A stretch of DNA of 54,763 nucleotides, taken from assembly GCA_032250735.1 (NCBI GenBank), contig JAVVEP010000020.1, positions 1 through 54,763 of the forward strand. Direction: 5' to 3'. The stretch's first letter is position 1. Every line of letters begins with the position of its first letter. This document shows, one piece after another, positions 40,800 to 50,520 of the stretch. The stretch comes from Gammaproteobacteria bacterium. Its GTDB lineage: Bacteria > Pseudomonadota > Gammaproteobacteria > SZUA-152. The notes below the pieces were generated by a model. The model was not told the DNA's origin and did not search any database. It saw only the letters and a list, made by a program, of their open reading frames with translations. A program made the translations under genes and the position numbers.

Positions 40800-41705
40800 C
40801 TAATCGGCCCCCTGATCCGCGTAATAAAAATACCGGATAGCGGCCCAGGCCTCCTTCGCGGTCTCGACATACTGAAACAGATCCAGGTTTTCCGGGTCTA
40901 TCGTTCCCTCCTCCACCAACGCATCGAAATTGATGATGCGCTGCCAGTATTCCCGGCCAAACAGCAACACCGGCACCGGCTTGACCTTTTGGGTCTGAAT
41001 CAGGGTGAGGGTTTCAAAAAGTTCATCGAGTGTGCCCAGGCCGCCGGGAAAGGCGACCAACGCCTTGGCGCGCATCAGAAAATGCATTTTACGAATGGCA
41101 AAATAATGAAACTGGAAACTGAGATTCGGCGTGATGTAAGGATTGGGGCACTGTTCCATGGGCAGGACGATATTCAGGCCGATGCTCTTGCCGCCGACAT
41201 CATCCGCGCCCCGGTTGGCCGCCTCCATGATGCCGGGCCCACCACCCGTGATGATCACCAGCTCACAGTTCTCATCCTGCTGCGATCTTTCGGTAATCAT
41301 ACGCGCCAGCAAACGGGCCTCGTCGTAGTAGCGCACCTTGTCGAGTATCGATGCGGCGATTTTTACTTGCCGGGTCAGTGCCGGATCCGTTGGATTCGCC
41401 AATACCAAGGCCTCCGCCTGCTGCAGGCGCTCTATGGCCAGCTTACGCTCGGGAATGCGGGTACTGCCAAAGATAACCACGGTTGAATGGATGCCATGCT
41501 CATGTTGCAGCAGTTCGGGTTTGAGCAGCTCCAGCTGCAGGCGCACCGGGCGCAGCTCATCCCGCAGCAAAAACTGTTTATCGGCATAGGCCAGGCGGTA
41601 GGCCGATGAACGGGTCTGCGGCGTGTCCGGCACCCGGCGGGAGACACTGACATCGTCTTTCGCGGACGGGAACACCTTGTTGGGCAGCTCGGGTTTTTTC
41701 ATCAA
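40800..41705 (-). CDS. LOG-family nucleotide phosphoribohydrolase-like protein
   Basis: A 301-residue Rossmann-fold protein. The motifs GGGPGIMEAANRGA and PGGLGTLDELFETLTL are the LOG (lysine decarboxylase-like) signatures, where the second carries the catalytic Glu. STVVIFGSTRIP begins the Rossmann strand. LOG enzymes cleave ribose-phosphate from AMP-like nucleotides; the physiological role in bacteria is often unclear. The N-terminal 100 residues are an extension found in the longer subgroup. It lies immediately downstream of the metallo-hydrolase gene (28 bp), and the two are probably cotranscribed. Confidence 0.88.
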   Translation of the reverse strand: MMKKPELPNKVFPSAKDDVSVSRRVPDTPQTRSSAYRLAYADKQFLLRDELRPVRLQLELLKPELLQHEHGIHSTVVIFGSTRIPERKLAIERLQQAEALVLANPTDPALTRQVKIAASILDKVRYYDEARLLARMITERSQQDENCELVIITGGGPGIMEAANRGADDVGGKSIGLNIVLPMEQCPNPYITPNLSFQFHYFAIRKMHFLMRAKALVAFPGGLGTLDELFETLTLIQTQKVKPVPVLLFGREYWQRIINFDALVEEGTIDPENLDLFQYVETAKEAWAAIRYFYYADQGAD

Positions 41706-41717
41706 AGACTTCCCTCT

Positions 41718-41741
41718 GATCTAGATCTAGATCTAGATCGA
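41718..41741. repeat. Hexamer tandem repeat (GATCTA)3-GATCGA
   Basis: Three GATCTA units and one GATCGA lie between the LOG and metallo-hydrolase genes. The metallo-hydrolase stop (TAG, 41735-41733) is part of the repeat. On the gene strand each unit contains TAG in frame, so extra units would not alter the protein end. Confidence 0.85.
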
Positions 41742-43133
41742 GATAGACTCGCCATGCGATGGTATCGTGGCCGCCCAGCCCTGTTTGGCAAAAAAGTCGC
41801 GCAGCGCCGTCTTTGCCTCTGGGTCACCATGCACCAGGTAGAGCCGCGGATTCGAGGCCTGCATATGATTTGCCCAGGCCAGCAACTGCGACTGACTGGC
41901 GTGGGCGGAAAATCCACCGATGGTATGCAGAGTGGCCTTGACGGCGATGGTTTCCGCACCCACCTTGAAAGTTTTTGCGCCATCCACCAGGGCGCGGCCC
42001 GGTGTGCCGATCGCCTGGTAACCGACAAAAATCACATGGGCGTTTCGTCGCCACAGATTGTGTTTGAAATGATGTCGGATGCGACCACCGTTACACATAC
42101 CGCTGCCGGCAATGATGATGGCGCCCTTCTCAATCCGGTTAAGGGCCATCGATTCATTGGTGGAACGTGAGTAGCGCAACACCGGCAGGAAGCTGTGCAG
42201 GCTGCCGGTTTTTCCCTGTTTCAGCGTCGCCTTGTCTTCACGATTAAAGACATTCTGAAAACGGTGATACACCTCGGTGGCGGCAATGGCCATCGGGCTA
42301 TCCAGATACACCGCCTGATGATTCAGCTTGCCCGCCTGATACAGTTCGCCGAGATGAAAAATGATCTCCTGGGTACGTCCGACCGCAAAGGACGGAATCA
42401 GGATATTGCCGCCGGTTTCCGAGGCCGTGGCAATAATCTCCGCGAACTCCGCCAGCGTCTCCTCCATGGAGCGGTGTTCCCGATCACCATAGGTGGATTC
42501 GAGCAACAGCACATCCGCCTCAGTGACCACCTCCGGATCGCGCAGCAAGGCCGCGCAACTGTTGCCAAGGTCGCCGGAGAACACCAGTTTTTTCTTCACC
42601 CCGGCCTCGGTAATAAAGATCTCCACAATGGCGGAACCCAGGATATGGCCGGCATCGCGATAACAGATCTCGACGCCTTCCGCGACCTCCTGGCGCTGGC
42701 CATAGTCGATATCATGAACAAGGGTCAGTGCGTCCTCCACGTCTTCCAGGGTATATAACGGCGCCAGCTCCTTTTTACCCGCACGACGACGGTGTTTGTT
42801 CTCCCACTCCACATCCCGTTCCGCCAGTGACGCGGCATCCTTGAGCATGATCACCAACAACTCATGCGTCGGATAGGTCATATAGATGGGACCACGGTAA
42901 CCGTCCGCGACAAGTTTGGGTATGCGTCCCGAGTGATCCAGATGCGCATGCGACAACACCATCGCATCCAGTTCTTGCAGATTGAAGGGGAACGGCTGCT
43001 TGTTGCCTTTTTCCTCTTCACGACTTCCCTGAATCAGTCCGCATTCCAGCAGTACGGTGGCGTGCTCAGTCTGCAGCAGATACGCGGACCCGGTCACCCC
43101 CCGGACTGCCCCATAAAACGTTAACGTTGCCAT
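41733..43133 (-). CDS. Beta-CASP metallo-beta-lactamase-fold hydrolase (RNA-processing type)
   Basis: A 466-residue enzyme. The metal site SHAHLDHSG (H62, H64, D66, H67) is preceded by the Cys-Gly-Leu turn (LLECGLIQGS). DAGHILGSAIVEI supplies the next ligands. The beta-CASP insert has DSPMA and GSGMCNGGRI, and the C-terminal block is HTIGGFSAHASQSQLLAWA. This is the CPSF/RNase J-like arrangement; bacterial members are ribonucleases or phosphodiesterases. No KH domain is present. It is the first gene of a two-gene operon with the LOG gene. Confidence 0.9.
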   Translation of the reverse strand: MATLTFYGAVRGVTGSAYLLQTEHATVLLECGLIQGSREEEKGNKQPFPFNLQELDAMVLSHAHLDHSGRIPKLVADGYRGPIYMTYPTHELLVIMLKDAASLAERDVEWENKHRRRAGKKELAPLYTLEDVEDALTLVHDIDYGQRQEVAEGVEICYRDAGHILGSAIVEIFITEAGVKKKLVFSGDLGNSCAALLRDPEVVTEADVLLLESTYGDREHRSMEETLAEFAEIIATASETGGNILIPSFAVGRTQEIIFHLGELYQAGKLNHQAVYLDSPMAIAATEVYHRFQNVFNREDKATLKQGKTGSLHSFLPVLRYSRSTNESMALNRIEKGAIIIAGSGMCNGGRIRHHFKHNLWRRNAHVIFVGYQAIGTPGRALVDGAKTFKVGAETIAVKATLHTIGGFSAHASQSQLLAWANHMQASNPRLYLVHGDPEAKTALRDFFAKQGWAATIPSHGESISI

Positions 43134-43176
43134 CGTATTCTCCGCATTATTTTTTGCCGACCGTTATTGTTTGAGC

Positions 43177-43215
43177 CAGGTAGGGTGGGCACGTTTTTTG
43201 TGCCCACCCTAGCTG
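43177..43215. repeat. Solo half-copy of the palindromic dispersed repeat
   Basis: CAGGTAGGGTGGGCAC and GTGCCCACCCTAGCTG pair as 16-base arms (one mismatch) around a GTTTTTT loop. It matches the left end of the full copies but lacks the GCGG extension and core. It lies 38 bp upstream of the metallo-hydrolase start codon. Confidence 0.85.
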
Positions 43216-43335
43216 ACTTATTTAGAGTATACAGGTTCCAATCCATAACGCCGCCTACACGCCTACACAATAACACCCGCATAACCTGTCACCAAAAGTA
43301 GCGATCGCCACATAAACACCGGGACGTAACCACAG

Positions 43336-43496
43336 CCAAGGGTGGGCACGTTTTTGTGCCCACGCGGAAACATCCACAATCATTTTTCGTGTTCCCATAC
43401 AGCATCACCCGAATTCCCTACACCATACCTCGTTATCATTTTCGGCAATCCGCTCACCGAGGCCGCGTGGGCACAAAAACCTGCCCACCCTACCTG
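43336..43496. repeat. Palindromic dispersed repeat, full copy 2
   Basis: This copy has the same order as copy 1: hairpin GGGTGGGCAC/GTGCCCACGCGG, a core sharing ACAGCATCACCCGAAT and CGTTATCATTTTC, then CCGCGTGGGCAC and TGCCCACCCTACCTG. The left end is damaged (AAGGGTGGG instead of GTAGGGTGGG) and one right-arm base has changed (CTGCCC). It lies in an intergenic region. Confidence 0.85.
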
Positions 43497-43659
43497 ACTG
43501 TCTGGATTGCCTGCCGGCGTGTTATCGTAGCGGCACCTCGGCAGAGGGTGTCCCGGCCCCAGCGCGGGTATGCGACAAGCGGATAACACGACTATAATTT
43601 TTAATGTTTTTTCAACAATACTGGCAATAATAGCGGGAACGGATAATGGAAACAGGGAG

Positions 43660-44166
43660 ATGACCACATTGAGTTTACGATTTTTACTGCTGGCAGCCCT
43701 CTTCGCCACCACGGTCAGCGCCCACGCGGCGGATCGCTTCCTGATGGACTTTGAACTGCTGCAGGGGGATAAACTCATTGAGCGGGGCAAGGCGATTGTG
43801 TCGCAAAAACAATATACCTGGAACAAAGGCATTCAACGCAGTTTTCTCCAGTTGAGCTGTCAACGGACAGCCTCCGGCAAAATGGAAAAGGTATATACCA
43901 GCGTGGAGTATTTCACCGGCGTGAGTGTCACCCACCAGCTGCTGGGGGAGACCATCGAGCTCGCGGTGCTGCACAGGGTCGTGCAACCGCGCCTGGCGGA
44001 AATCCGCGCCTTGTCGGCGGAAGCGTGTGAGGAATTATCCCCACGGGTGACCACCACGACCCAGACCTACCACCTTCCCGCCAAGGACAATGGCGAGGCA
44101 TCGTTTGGCTTCGGTAAGGACATGACCTATCGGGCCAAACTTCAGGAACTCGGTGGCACACGGTAA
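43660..44166 (+). CDS. Exported protein of unknown role upstream of tamA
   Basis: A protein of about 168 residues with a signal peptide (about 1-23, ending AHA). The mature part is predicted beta-rich (DRFLMDFELLQGDKLIERGK, then QKQYTWN) and resembles small periplasmic proteins with a DFE-L-GD-xI-xxG pattern; I do not recognise the family. The AGGGAG directly abutting the ATG at 43660 is too close, so the in-frame TTG at 43669 might be the real start. It precedes tamA by 91 bp on the same strand. Confidence 0.7.
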   Translation: MTTLSLRFLLLAALFATTVSAHAADRFLMDFELLQGDKLIERGKAIVSQKQYTWNKGIQRSFLQLSCQRTASGKMEKVYTSVEYFTGVSVTHQLLGETIELAVLHRVVQPRLAEIRALSAEACEELSPRVTTTTQTYHLPAKDNGEASFGFGKDMTYRAKLQELGGTR

Positions 44167-44257
44167 ATCGAAGCGAAACGGCCGCCACATTGACGCCCGC
44201 TTGAAGATGTTAAACGCAAACCGTCAGTCTCACTCTGAGCTTACGTAGCAGGCAACG

Positions 44258-46000
44258 ATGATGTATCACATGCAAAGAATGCTGCTGGCGCTATTGGCCT
44301 GCGCCTATTCCGCGGCACCCTTTGCGCAGCTCAATGTCAACGTCACCATCAGCGGCATCGACGCGCGGCTGGAAGAGAATGTGCGTCTGTTCCTGAGTGT
44401 CGTGCAGCACCGGGCAGACCCCTTGCTGTCGGAGGGTCGCCTGCAGCGCCTGCACAAAAAGGCGCCCGAGGAGATCGGCAACGCCCTGCAACCCTTCGGC
44501 TATTATCGCCCCGTCATTCAGGCGGAGCTGACCCAGGTGGCGACGGATGAATGGCAGGCCCGCTATGTCATCGACGCGGGCCCGCCCCTGCCCATTGGCG
44601 AGGTCAACATCGTTATCAGCGAGGAGATGGCCGGGGATCCCGAGTTTCAGGCCCTGTTGCGCAAGCCGCCGCTGCGCAAGGGCCGCGTGTTCAACCACCT
44701 TGACTATGAAGAGTTCAAGGCCAACCTGGCCCGACTGGCCGCGGAGCGCGGCTATTTCAAGTCGCGGTTTGTGGAACACCGGGTGGAGGTTGACCTCGAC
44801 GCCTACGAGGCCCGCATTTATGTCCACTATGACGGCGGCCCCCGCTACCGTTTTGGCGAGGTGTCGTTACAGCAGGAGGTACTCGATGACCGCCTGTTGC
44901 GGCGCTACATCACCTTCAAACAGGGTGATCCCTATTCCCTCGATGAGATGATCAGCCTGCAACATGCACTCAATAACAGCGACTATTTTCAGACGATCGA
45001 GGTCTCGCCCGCCAAACCCCAGGAAGACAGCACCGAGATCCCCATCAATGTGATGCTCACCCCGCGCAAGCCGAATCGCTACAGCATGGGTCTCGGGTAC
45101 GGCACCGATACCGGCGCCCGCGCCAAATTCGGCTGGGAAAAACCGCGCCTTAACCGGCGGGGACACCGCCTCAACACCGAGGTCCGGATCTCGGAGATCG
45201 GCTACAGCCTCGGCGCCCAGTACCGCGTGCCGATCCTCAATCCCCGTACCGACCAGCTGGTGTACAGCGCGGGCATCGTCAACGAAAAGACCGATAGCAG
45301 CGACAGCACCCTGCGCACCATCGGCGCCAGTATCAATCGCGGACGCGGCGAGTGGCGCGAATCCGTCTCCCTCAATTATCAGCGCGAGGAGTTCGAGGTC
45401 GCCGGTGACCGTGGCACCTCCACCCTGTTCATTCCCGGCGTCAACTGGAGCCGCACCTGGGGCCAAAGCTTTATCTATACCCTGGACGGGCTGCGGTTTG
45501 ACATCGGCCTGCGCGGCGCCAGCCAGGAGCTGCTGTCCGACACCGATTTCGCCCAGCTGCAGGGGGGCGTCAAGACCATCTATTCGCTGGGACAGCGCAA
45601 CCGCATAATCCTCCGCGGCAGACTGGGGAGCACCTATACCCAGGAATTTCACCAGCTGCCCCCATCGGTGCGTTTCTTCGCCGGTGGCGCCCAGAGCGTG
45701 CGCGGCTATGCCTACCAGTCGCTGGGCCCGGTGGACAGCGCCGGCGAGGTGGTGGGTGGCAAAAATCTCATGGTCGGCAGCGTCGAGTTCGAACGCCGGC
45801 TCGGCGGCAAGTGGGGGGTTGCCCTGTTCTATGACGCCGGCAACGCCATCGACGACATCGCCGAAAAACTGGAAAGGGGCGCGGGCTTCGGTATGCGCTG
45901 GCAGTCACCGGTGGGACCGGTGCGCATCGACCTGGCCAGCGCCATCAGCAAGGACGGCCAGCCCTGGCGTCTGCACATCAACATCGGCCCGGATCTATGA
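44258..46000 (+). CDS. tamA: Translocation and assembly module outer-membrane protein TamA
   Basis: A 580-residue Omp85-family protein that, with TamB, helps insert autotransporters and other barrels and moves phospholipids between membranes. It has a signal peptide (about 1-24), three POTRA domains (about 25-265), then a 16-strand barrel (about 275-580). The Omp85 motif region SVRGYAYQSLGPVDSAG is near residue 480, and VGPVRIDLASAIS near 558 belongs to the last strands. Several Met codons near the start (44258, 44261, 44270, 44279) leave the exact start open. tamB follows with a 4-bp overlap. Confidence 0.93.
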   Translation: MMYHMQRMLLALLACAYSAAPFAQLNVNVTISGIDARLEENVRLFLSVVQHRADPLLSEGRLQRLHKKAPEEIGNALQPFGYYRPVIQAELTQVATDEWQARYVIDAGPPLPIGEVNIVISEEMAGDPEFQALLRKPPLRKGRVFNHLDYEEFKANLARLAAERGYFKSRFVEHRVEVDLDAYEARIYVHYDGGPRYRFGEVSLQQEVLDDRLLRRYITFKQGDPYSLDEMISLQHALNNSDYFQTIEVSPAKPQEDSTEIPINVMLTPRKPNRYSMGLGYGTDTGARAKFGWEKPRLNRRGHRLNTEVRISEIGYSLGAQYRVPILNPRTDQLVYSAGIVNEKTDSSDSTLRTIGASINRGRGEWRESVSLNYQREEFEVAGDRGTSTLFIPGVNWSRTWGQSFIYTLDGLRFDIGLRGASQELLSDTDFAQLQGGVKTIYSLGQRNRIILRGRLGSTYTQEFHQLPPSVRFFAGGAQSVRGYAYQSLGPVDSAGEVVGGKNLMVGSVEFERRLGGKWGVALFYDAGNAIDDIAEKLERGAGFGMRWQSPVGPVRIDLASAISKDGQPWRLHINIGPDL

Positions 46001-49000
46001 AACGCCTGCTGCGCATCGGCATCGCCGGCCTGTTGTTGATCCCCCTTCTCGGCCTGGTCTGGCTGCTGATGACCCAGAGCGGCCTGCGCTGGGCCTACCA
46101 CTACGGGCAGTCGTACCTCCCCGGTGAGCTGAGCCTGGACAGCCTGGAGGGTCAGCTGCTGGGGCCGATCACTATTCAGGGGCTGGACTATACACAGGAC
46201 GGCACGCGCGTCAGCGCCGAGCAGATCCGCCTGGAGTGGCTGCCCGCCACCCTGCTCACCGCCAACGTCAACATCAGCCGCCTGCAGGTGCGCGGCCTGC
46301 ACATCGTTTTGCCGCCCACAGCCACGCCCGCCCCAGCAGAGCCGAAGCGGCCTCTGTCCCTGCCGGAGATCCGCCTGCCCTGGCGGGTGGCCCTGAACGA
46401 GGTGCAGATCGACGAGATCAGCCTCGACCAGAACGGCAAGACCCTCGGCCTGGAACAGATTCGGCTCAGGGCGAGCAGCCTCTTCAGCCAGCTCAGCATC
46501 GACGAACTGCGCATTCAGGCCGAGACCTTCCACCTCACGATTGCGGGCGACATCGAGCTGGCCGGGGACTATGCCCATCAACTCCAGCTCGACTGGCAGG
46601 CCCGCCTGCCCTCGGGTGCGGTGATCACCGGTGACGGCCCACTCAACGGTGACCTGACGATGACCCGGCTACAACAGCAGCTGACAGGAGCCGCCGTGCA
46701 ACTCGACCTCGACGCGCAGCTCCGGGCCCTGCTGGATAGCCCCACCTGGCAGGCCCGCGCCGATATCAGCGCCTTCGATATGGCAAAACTGGGGACGGGC
46801 TGGCCCGCCGCCACCGGCAGTCTTGCGCTCACCGGCGAGGGCGACCTCAGCACGGCCAGCCTCACCGGCAGCCTGGCAGGTCGCTACCCGGAACTCGGCC
46901 CGGTGACGGGCGATTTCCGCCTGCATCGCCGCCCCGACAACCGCATCGAGATCGAGCAGCTGCTGCTGCATGCCCCGGAGCGCGACACCCGCCTGCAGGC
47001 CCGTGGCGACTGGCGGCCCGGCGCCGACGGCGGCGAGGTCGCCCTGGCCCTGAGCTGGCAACACCTGCGCTGGCCACTCAAAACCGGCGCCTGGTTCGAT
47101 AGCGCCGTGGGCAGCGGCTGGATCGAGGGCAGCCTGGCACAGTACCGCGTGGGCCTGGCGACGGACAGACTCTGGCCGCAGGCCCCGCCCTCCTTCTGGT
47201 ATGCCAGCGCCGCGGGCAACCTCGACGGGCTGCGCTTTGACTCCCTGCGCATCACCGCGCTGGACGGTGAAACCACGATCAAGGGACAGCTCAACTGGTC
47301 ACCGCAACTGCACTGGCAGGCACAGGCGAGCATCCGCGACATCAATCCCGCCAGCTATTTACCGTTGGGCGCGGAGTGGTCCGGCCGGCTCGGCGCCACG
47401 CTCACCAGCACGGGCCGGCTGGAACAGGGCCAACTGATCGCCGACGCCGACATCACCGAACTGTCCGGCAAGCTGCGCGGCTATCCTGTGTCACTGCGCA
47501 GCCGTGTAGGCTGGCGTGACGCGGGGCTCGATATTGAGCGGCTCGACCTGCGCTCCGGCAGCGCCCGGATCAAGGCCGAGGGCCGCATCGGCGAGCGTCT
47601 GCAACTGGACTGGTCCATCGCCGCCACCGATCTGGCCGCGCTCTATCCACAGGCCCTGGGCCAGCTCCAGGCCCAGGGGGCCCTGACCGGCCCCCGCGCC
47701 ACGCCGACCCTGCAGGCCACGCTCAAGGGCCAGACGCTCAGTCTTCGGGAATACCAGATCGGCAGTCTCGATGGCGCGCTAACTATAGATATGTTCCAGT
47801 GGCAAAAGCTCGACATCAACCTCGCCGCCAAAGACCTGATGCTGAAAGGCATTGCCCTGCAATCGCTAAGCATCGTCAGCACCCAACAGGGGATCAGCGC
47901 AGAGGTGGCGGCCGACGACCTCAGCGCCGTAATCGAATTACAGGGCCGGATCGATGACCAGGGCTGGCAGGGACGGATCGCCCGGGCCGAACTCAACAGC
48001 TCGCGCTTTCAGGACTGGCGACTCAAGGCACCCGTCGAGCTTCAGCTTCGCGCCGATACCCTCAAAGCGCCCCCCCTCTGCTGGCAGAGCCAGGACAGCG
48101 AGCTGTGCCTGGCGCTACAGCGCAGCGGTGATCTCTGGCAGGCCAGGCTCGACGCCCGCCAGCTGCCGCTGGGGCTGTTATCTCCCTGGCTGCCGGAGAA
48201 CCTGGGCCTGGAAGGCACCGCCAATGCCCACGCCCGCCTCGACCTACAGGCCGACGGCGTGCGGGGCGAGGCCACTATCGAGCTGCCGCCGGGGGCGGTC
48301 ACCTATCCGCTGCTGGAAGGCGAGCGCGACCGCTGGGAATATCGGCAGGGGTCCATGGCGATCTTCCTCACCGACAAGGACATCAATGCCAGGGCGTCAC
48401 TCGATATGCGCACCGGCGAACAGCTCAGGCTCAGCGCGGAATTACCCGGCGCCCAGCTGCTAACGCTGGATCGCCAGCGCCAGCCCCTGCACGCCGAGGC
48501 CCGGCTCACGCTCCGCGACCTGGGCCTGGTCGAGGTCCTGATCCCCGAGGTGCAGGGTCTCCAGGGTGAAGTGGACCTGAACCTCGCGGCCGACGGCACC
48601 CTCGCCCGGCCCCGCTTCAGCGGTCAGGCGAGTCTCAACAACAGTGAATTCCGGATCCCGCGGCTGGGCCTGCACATCGAGCGCATCAAGTTACAGGCCG
48701 AGATCGACAATGCCGAAACACTGCACTACACGCTAGGCGCCCGGTCCGGCGACGGCACGCTGGCGGTGCAGGGACAGACCCGGCTCGACCCCAAGGCGGG
48801 CTGGCCCACCGACATCGACATCAAGGGCGAGGCCTTCGAGGTGGCCCGCATCCCCGAGGCCCGCGTGCTGATTACCCCGGATCTCCAGCTCACCCTGCAG
48901 GACCGGACCATCGACATCAAGGGCAAGGTCCACATCCCCTTCGCCCGGTTACAGCCGAAAGACCTGTCCACCGCGGCGCGGGTATCCGAGGACGTGGTGA

Positions 49001-49740
49001 TCATCGGCCAGGAGCCGGGCGCGGCGGAAAAGTGGTCCATCACCACCCGCGTGCGGCTGACGCTGGGGGAGCGGGTCACGTTTTATGGTTTCGGCTTTGA
49101 AGGCCGCCTGGGTGGCAGCCTGCTACTGGAAGACGAGCCCGGCCAGCTGACCCGGGGCACGGGGGAGATCACCATTCCCGAGGGCCGCTATCGCGCCTAT
49201 GGACAACGCCTGGAGATCGAGAACGGCCGCCTGCTCTATACCGGCGGGCCGCTCGGTAACCCCGGCCTCGACCTGCGCGCCGTGCGCCAGGTCGGCGAGG
49301 TCACCGCGGGACTGTACGCCAGGGGCAGCCTCAAACAGCCACAGATCGAACTGTTTACGATCCCCGCCATGGGACAGACCGACGCCCTCTCCTACCTGAT
49401 ACTGGGCCGGCCCATCGAAAACGCCTCCGGTGAAGAAGGCAGCATGATGGCCAAGGCGGCGCTGGCGCTTGGCCTAAGTAGCGGCAACTCGCTGGCGCGC
49501 GCCCTCACGGACCAGTTCGGGCTGGATGAAATGCGCGTCGAGAGCAGCGAAGGCGGTGATCAGGCATCGCTGGTGATGGGGCGCTACCTCTCCCCCAGAC
49601 TCTACGTCAGCTACGGCGTCGGCCTGATCGAGGCCTTCAACACCCTCACCCTGCGCTATCAGATCTCGGAGCACTGGCAACTCAAGGGGGAAAGTGGTGA
49701 ATACCAGGGCGCCGATATCTTGTTCACCATCGAGCGTTAA
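45997..49740 (+). CDS. tamB: Translocation and assembly module inner-membrane protein TamB
   Basis: A 1247-residue AsmA-like protein that spans the periplasm as a lipid-conducting beta-taco. The N-terminal membrane anchor (about 5-27, RIGIAGLLLIPLLGLVWLLM) is followed by long repetitive beta structure. The C-terminal DUF490 region (about 900-1247) has ARGSLKQPQIELFTIPAMGQ, then the conserved DALSYLILGRP, and ends in the barrel-like RYQISEHWQLKGESGEYQGA. Length is typical. It overlaps tamA by 4 bp. Confidence 0.93.
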   Translation: MKRLLRIGIAGLLLIPLLGLVWLLMTQSGLRWAYHYGQSYLPGELSLDSLEGQLLGPITIQGLDYTQDGTRVSAEQIRLEWLPATLLTANVNISRLQVRGLHIVLPPTATPAPAEPKRPLSLPEIRLPWRVALNEVQIDEISLDQNGKTLGLEQIRLRASSLFSQLSIDELRIQAETFHLTIAGDIELAGDYAHQLQLDWQARLPSGAVITGDGPLNGDLTMTRLQQQLTGAAVQLDLDAQLRALLDSPTWQARADISAFDMAKLGTGWPAATGSLALTGEGDLSTASLTGSLAGRYPELGPVTGDFRLHRRPDNRIEIEQLLLHAPERDTRLQARGDWRPGADGGEVALALSWQHLRWPLKTGAWFDSAVGSGWIEGSLAQYRVGLATDRLWPQAPPSFWYASAAGNLDGLRFDSLRITALDGETTIKGQLNWSPQLHWQAQASIRDINPASYLPLGAEWSGRLGATLTSTGRLEQGQLIADADITELSGKLRGYPVSLRSRVGWRDAGLDIERLDLRSGSARIKAEGRIGERLQLDWSIAATDLAALYPQALGQLQAQGALTGPRATPTLQATLKGQTLSLREYQIGSLDGALTIDMFQWQKLDINLAAKDLMLKGIALQSLSIVSTQQGISAEVAADDLSAVIELQGRIDDQGWQGRIARAELNSSRFQDWRLKAPVELQLRADTLKAPPLCWQSQDSELCLALQRSGDLWQARLDARQLPLGLLSPWLPENLGLEGTANAHARLDLQADGVRGEATIELPPGAVTYPLLEGERDRWEYRQGSMAIFLTDKDINARASLDMRTGEQLRLSAELPGAQLLTLDRQRQPLHAEARLTLRDLGLVEVLIPEVQGLQGEVDLNLAADGTLARPRFSGQASLNNSEFRIPRLGLHIERIKLQAEIDNAETLHYTLGARSGDGTLAVQGQTRLDPKAGWPTDIDIKGEAFEVARIPEARVLITPDLQLTLQDRTIDIKGKVHIPFARLQPKDLSTAARVSEDVVIIGQEPGAAEKWSITTRVRLTLGERVTFYGFGFEGRLGGSLLLEDEPGQLTRGTGEITIPEGRYRAYGQRLEIENGRLLYTGGPLGNPGLDLRAVRQVGEVTAGLYARGSLKQPQIELFTIPAMGQTDALSYLILGRPIENASGEEGSMMAKAALALGLSSGNSLARALTDQFGLDEMRVESSEGGDQASLVMGRYLSPRLYVSYGVGLIEAFNTLTLRYQISEHWQLKGESGEYQGADILFTIER

Positions 49741-49755
49741 ACCAGGGATTCAGGA

Positions 49756-50520
49756 TTAATTCAGGGTGTCGTAGTGAGGCTGCGGGGTATCATAGTGCGC
49801 CAGCTCGTTACTCAGGATCATGGCGCGCAGCTCTTCAATGTATGCGGCGCCGCGTTCGGAATAATTCTCCAGCCCGGCGGCCAGGGCGATACCCGTCACC
49901 GGCTGTTGCGTGGCCGCCAGGGTGCTACGCAGGGTGCGTAGCTCGTGATAGGCATCATGCGTGTTCAGATTATCGATATAACTCGCAACGGAGTCCGCGG
50001 GCGAATCAAACGTCGCGACCTCATGGTTTTTTCCCGGACCCCGCAGCTCAGGCACCATCCCGCAGCCGTCCTCGAAACACCACTGCCCGTAATAATTGAA
50101 CCCCTGTTGCGAGAAACGGGACGTCCCCCAGGCGCTCTCATTGGCCGCCTGCGCCAGGGCCAGCGAGGCTGGCACCGCATCGACCCGGCGCAGCAGGGTC
50201 TGCCAGTCAGCATCACTGCCCAGATCAAAACCGTCCATGCGATAGTCTTTCGCAATGTGACGAATCTGTCGCGCATCCCACCAGCTGATGGACTGCCGGT
50301 GTTCATTCCACGCCAGCAGATCCTGCCGGGTGGCGCGGATCTCGTCGTTTTTCTCTTCAATCAACGGCGCCAGATAGCCAAAAAAGGCCGCCTTACGCTC
50401 CGGGCCGGCGGGAAACTCACTAAAGTCAGGCGTCGCCGAGGGAGCCATCCAGTACGTCAATCCGGCGACGGCGCATAGCAGACCGGCGGCGGTCAACACG
50501 GCCGTGTTGTTTACTGTCAT
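49756..50520 (-). CDS. Bax-like glucosaminidase-domain protein
   Basis: A 254-residue exported or anchored protein. A hydrophobic N-terminal segment (about 9-27) is followed by a conserved Bax region and a glucosaminidase (GH73-like) domain (about 120-240). ALAQAANESAWGTSRFSQQG contains the likely catalytic Glu, followed by NYYGQWCFEDGCG. Such enzymes cut peptidoglycan between N-acetylglucosamine and N-acetylmuramic acid. The C-terminus carries a small duplication, HYDTPQPHYDTLN, matched by direct repeats in the DNA. It is convergent with tamB (15 bp between the stops). Confidence 0.87.
   Translation of the reverse strand: MTVNNTAVLTAAGLLCAVAGLTYWMAPSATPDFSEFPAGPERKAAFFGYLAPLIEEKNDEIRATRQDLLAWNEHRQSISWWDARQIRHIAKDYRMDGFDLGSDADWQTLLRRVDAVPASLALAQAANESAWGTSRFSQQGFNYYGQWCFEDGCGMVPELRGPGKNHEVATFDSPADSVASYIDNLNTHDAYHELRTLRSTLAATQQPVTGIALAAGLENYSERGAAYIEELRAMILSNELAHYDTPQPHYDTLN

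Larger units (their letters stand above)
43134..43659. other. Intergenic region carrying two dispersed-repeat copies
   Basis: This 526-bp region has no gene. It contains the single-hairpin repeat (43177-43215) and a full repeat (43336-43496) described separately, joined by about 120 bp of unremarkable sequence. The last 150 bp should include the promoter of the downstream exported-protein gene. Confidence 0.6.
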
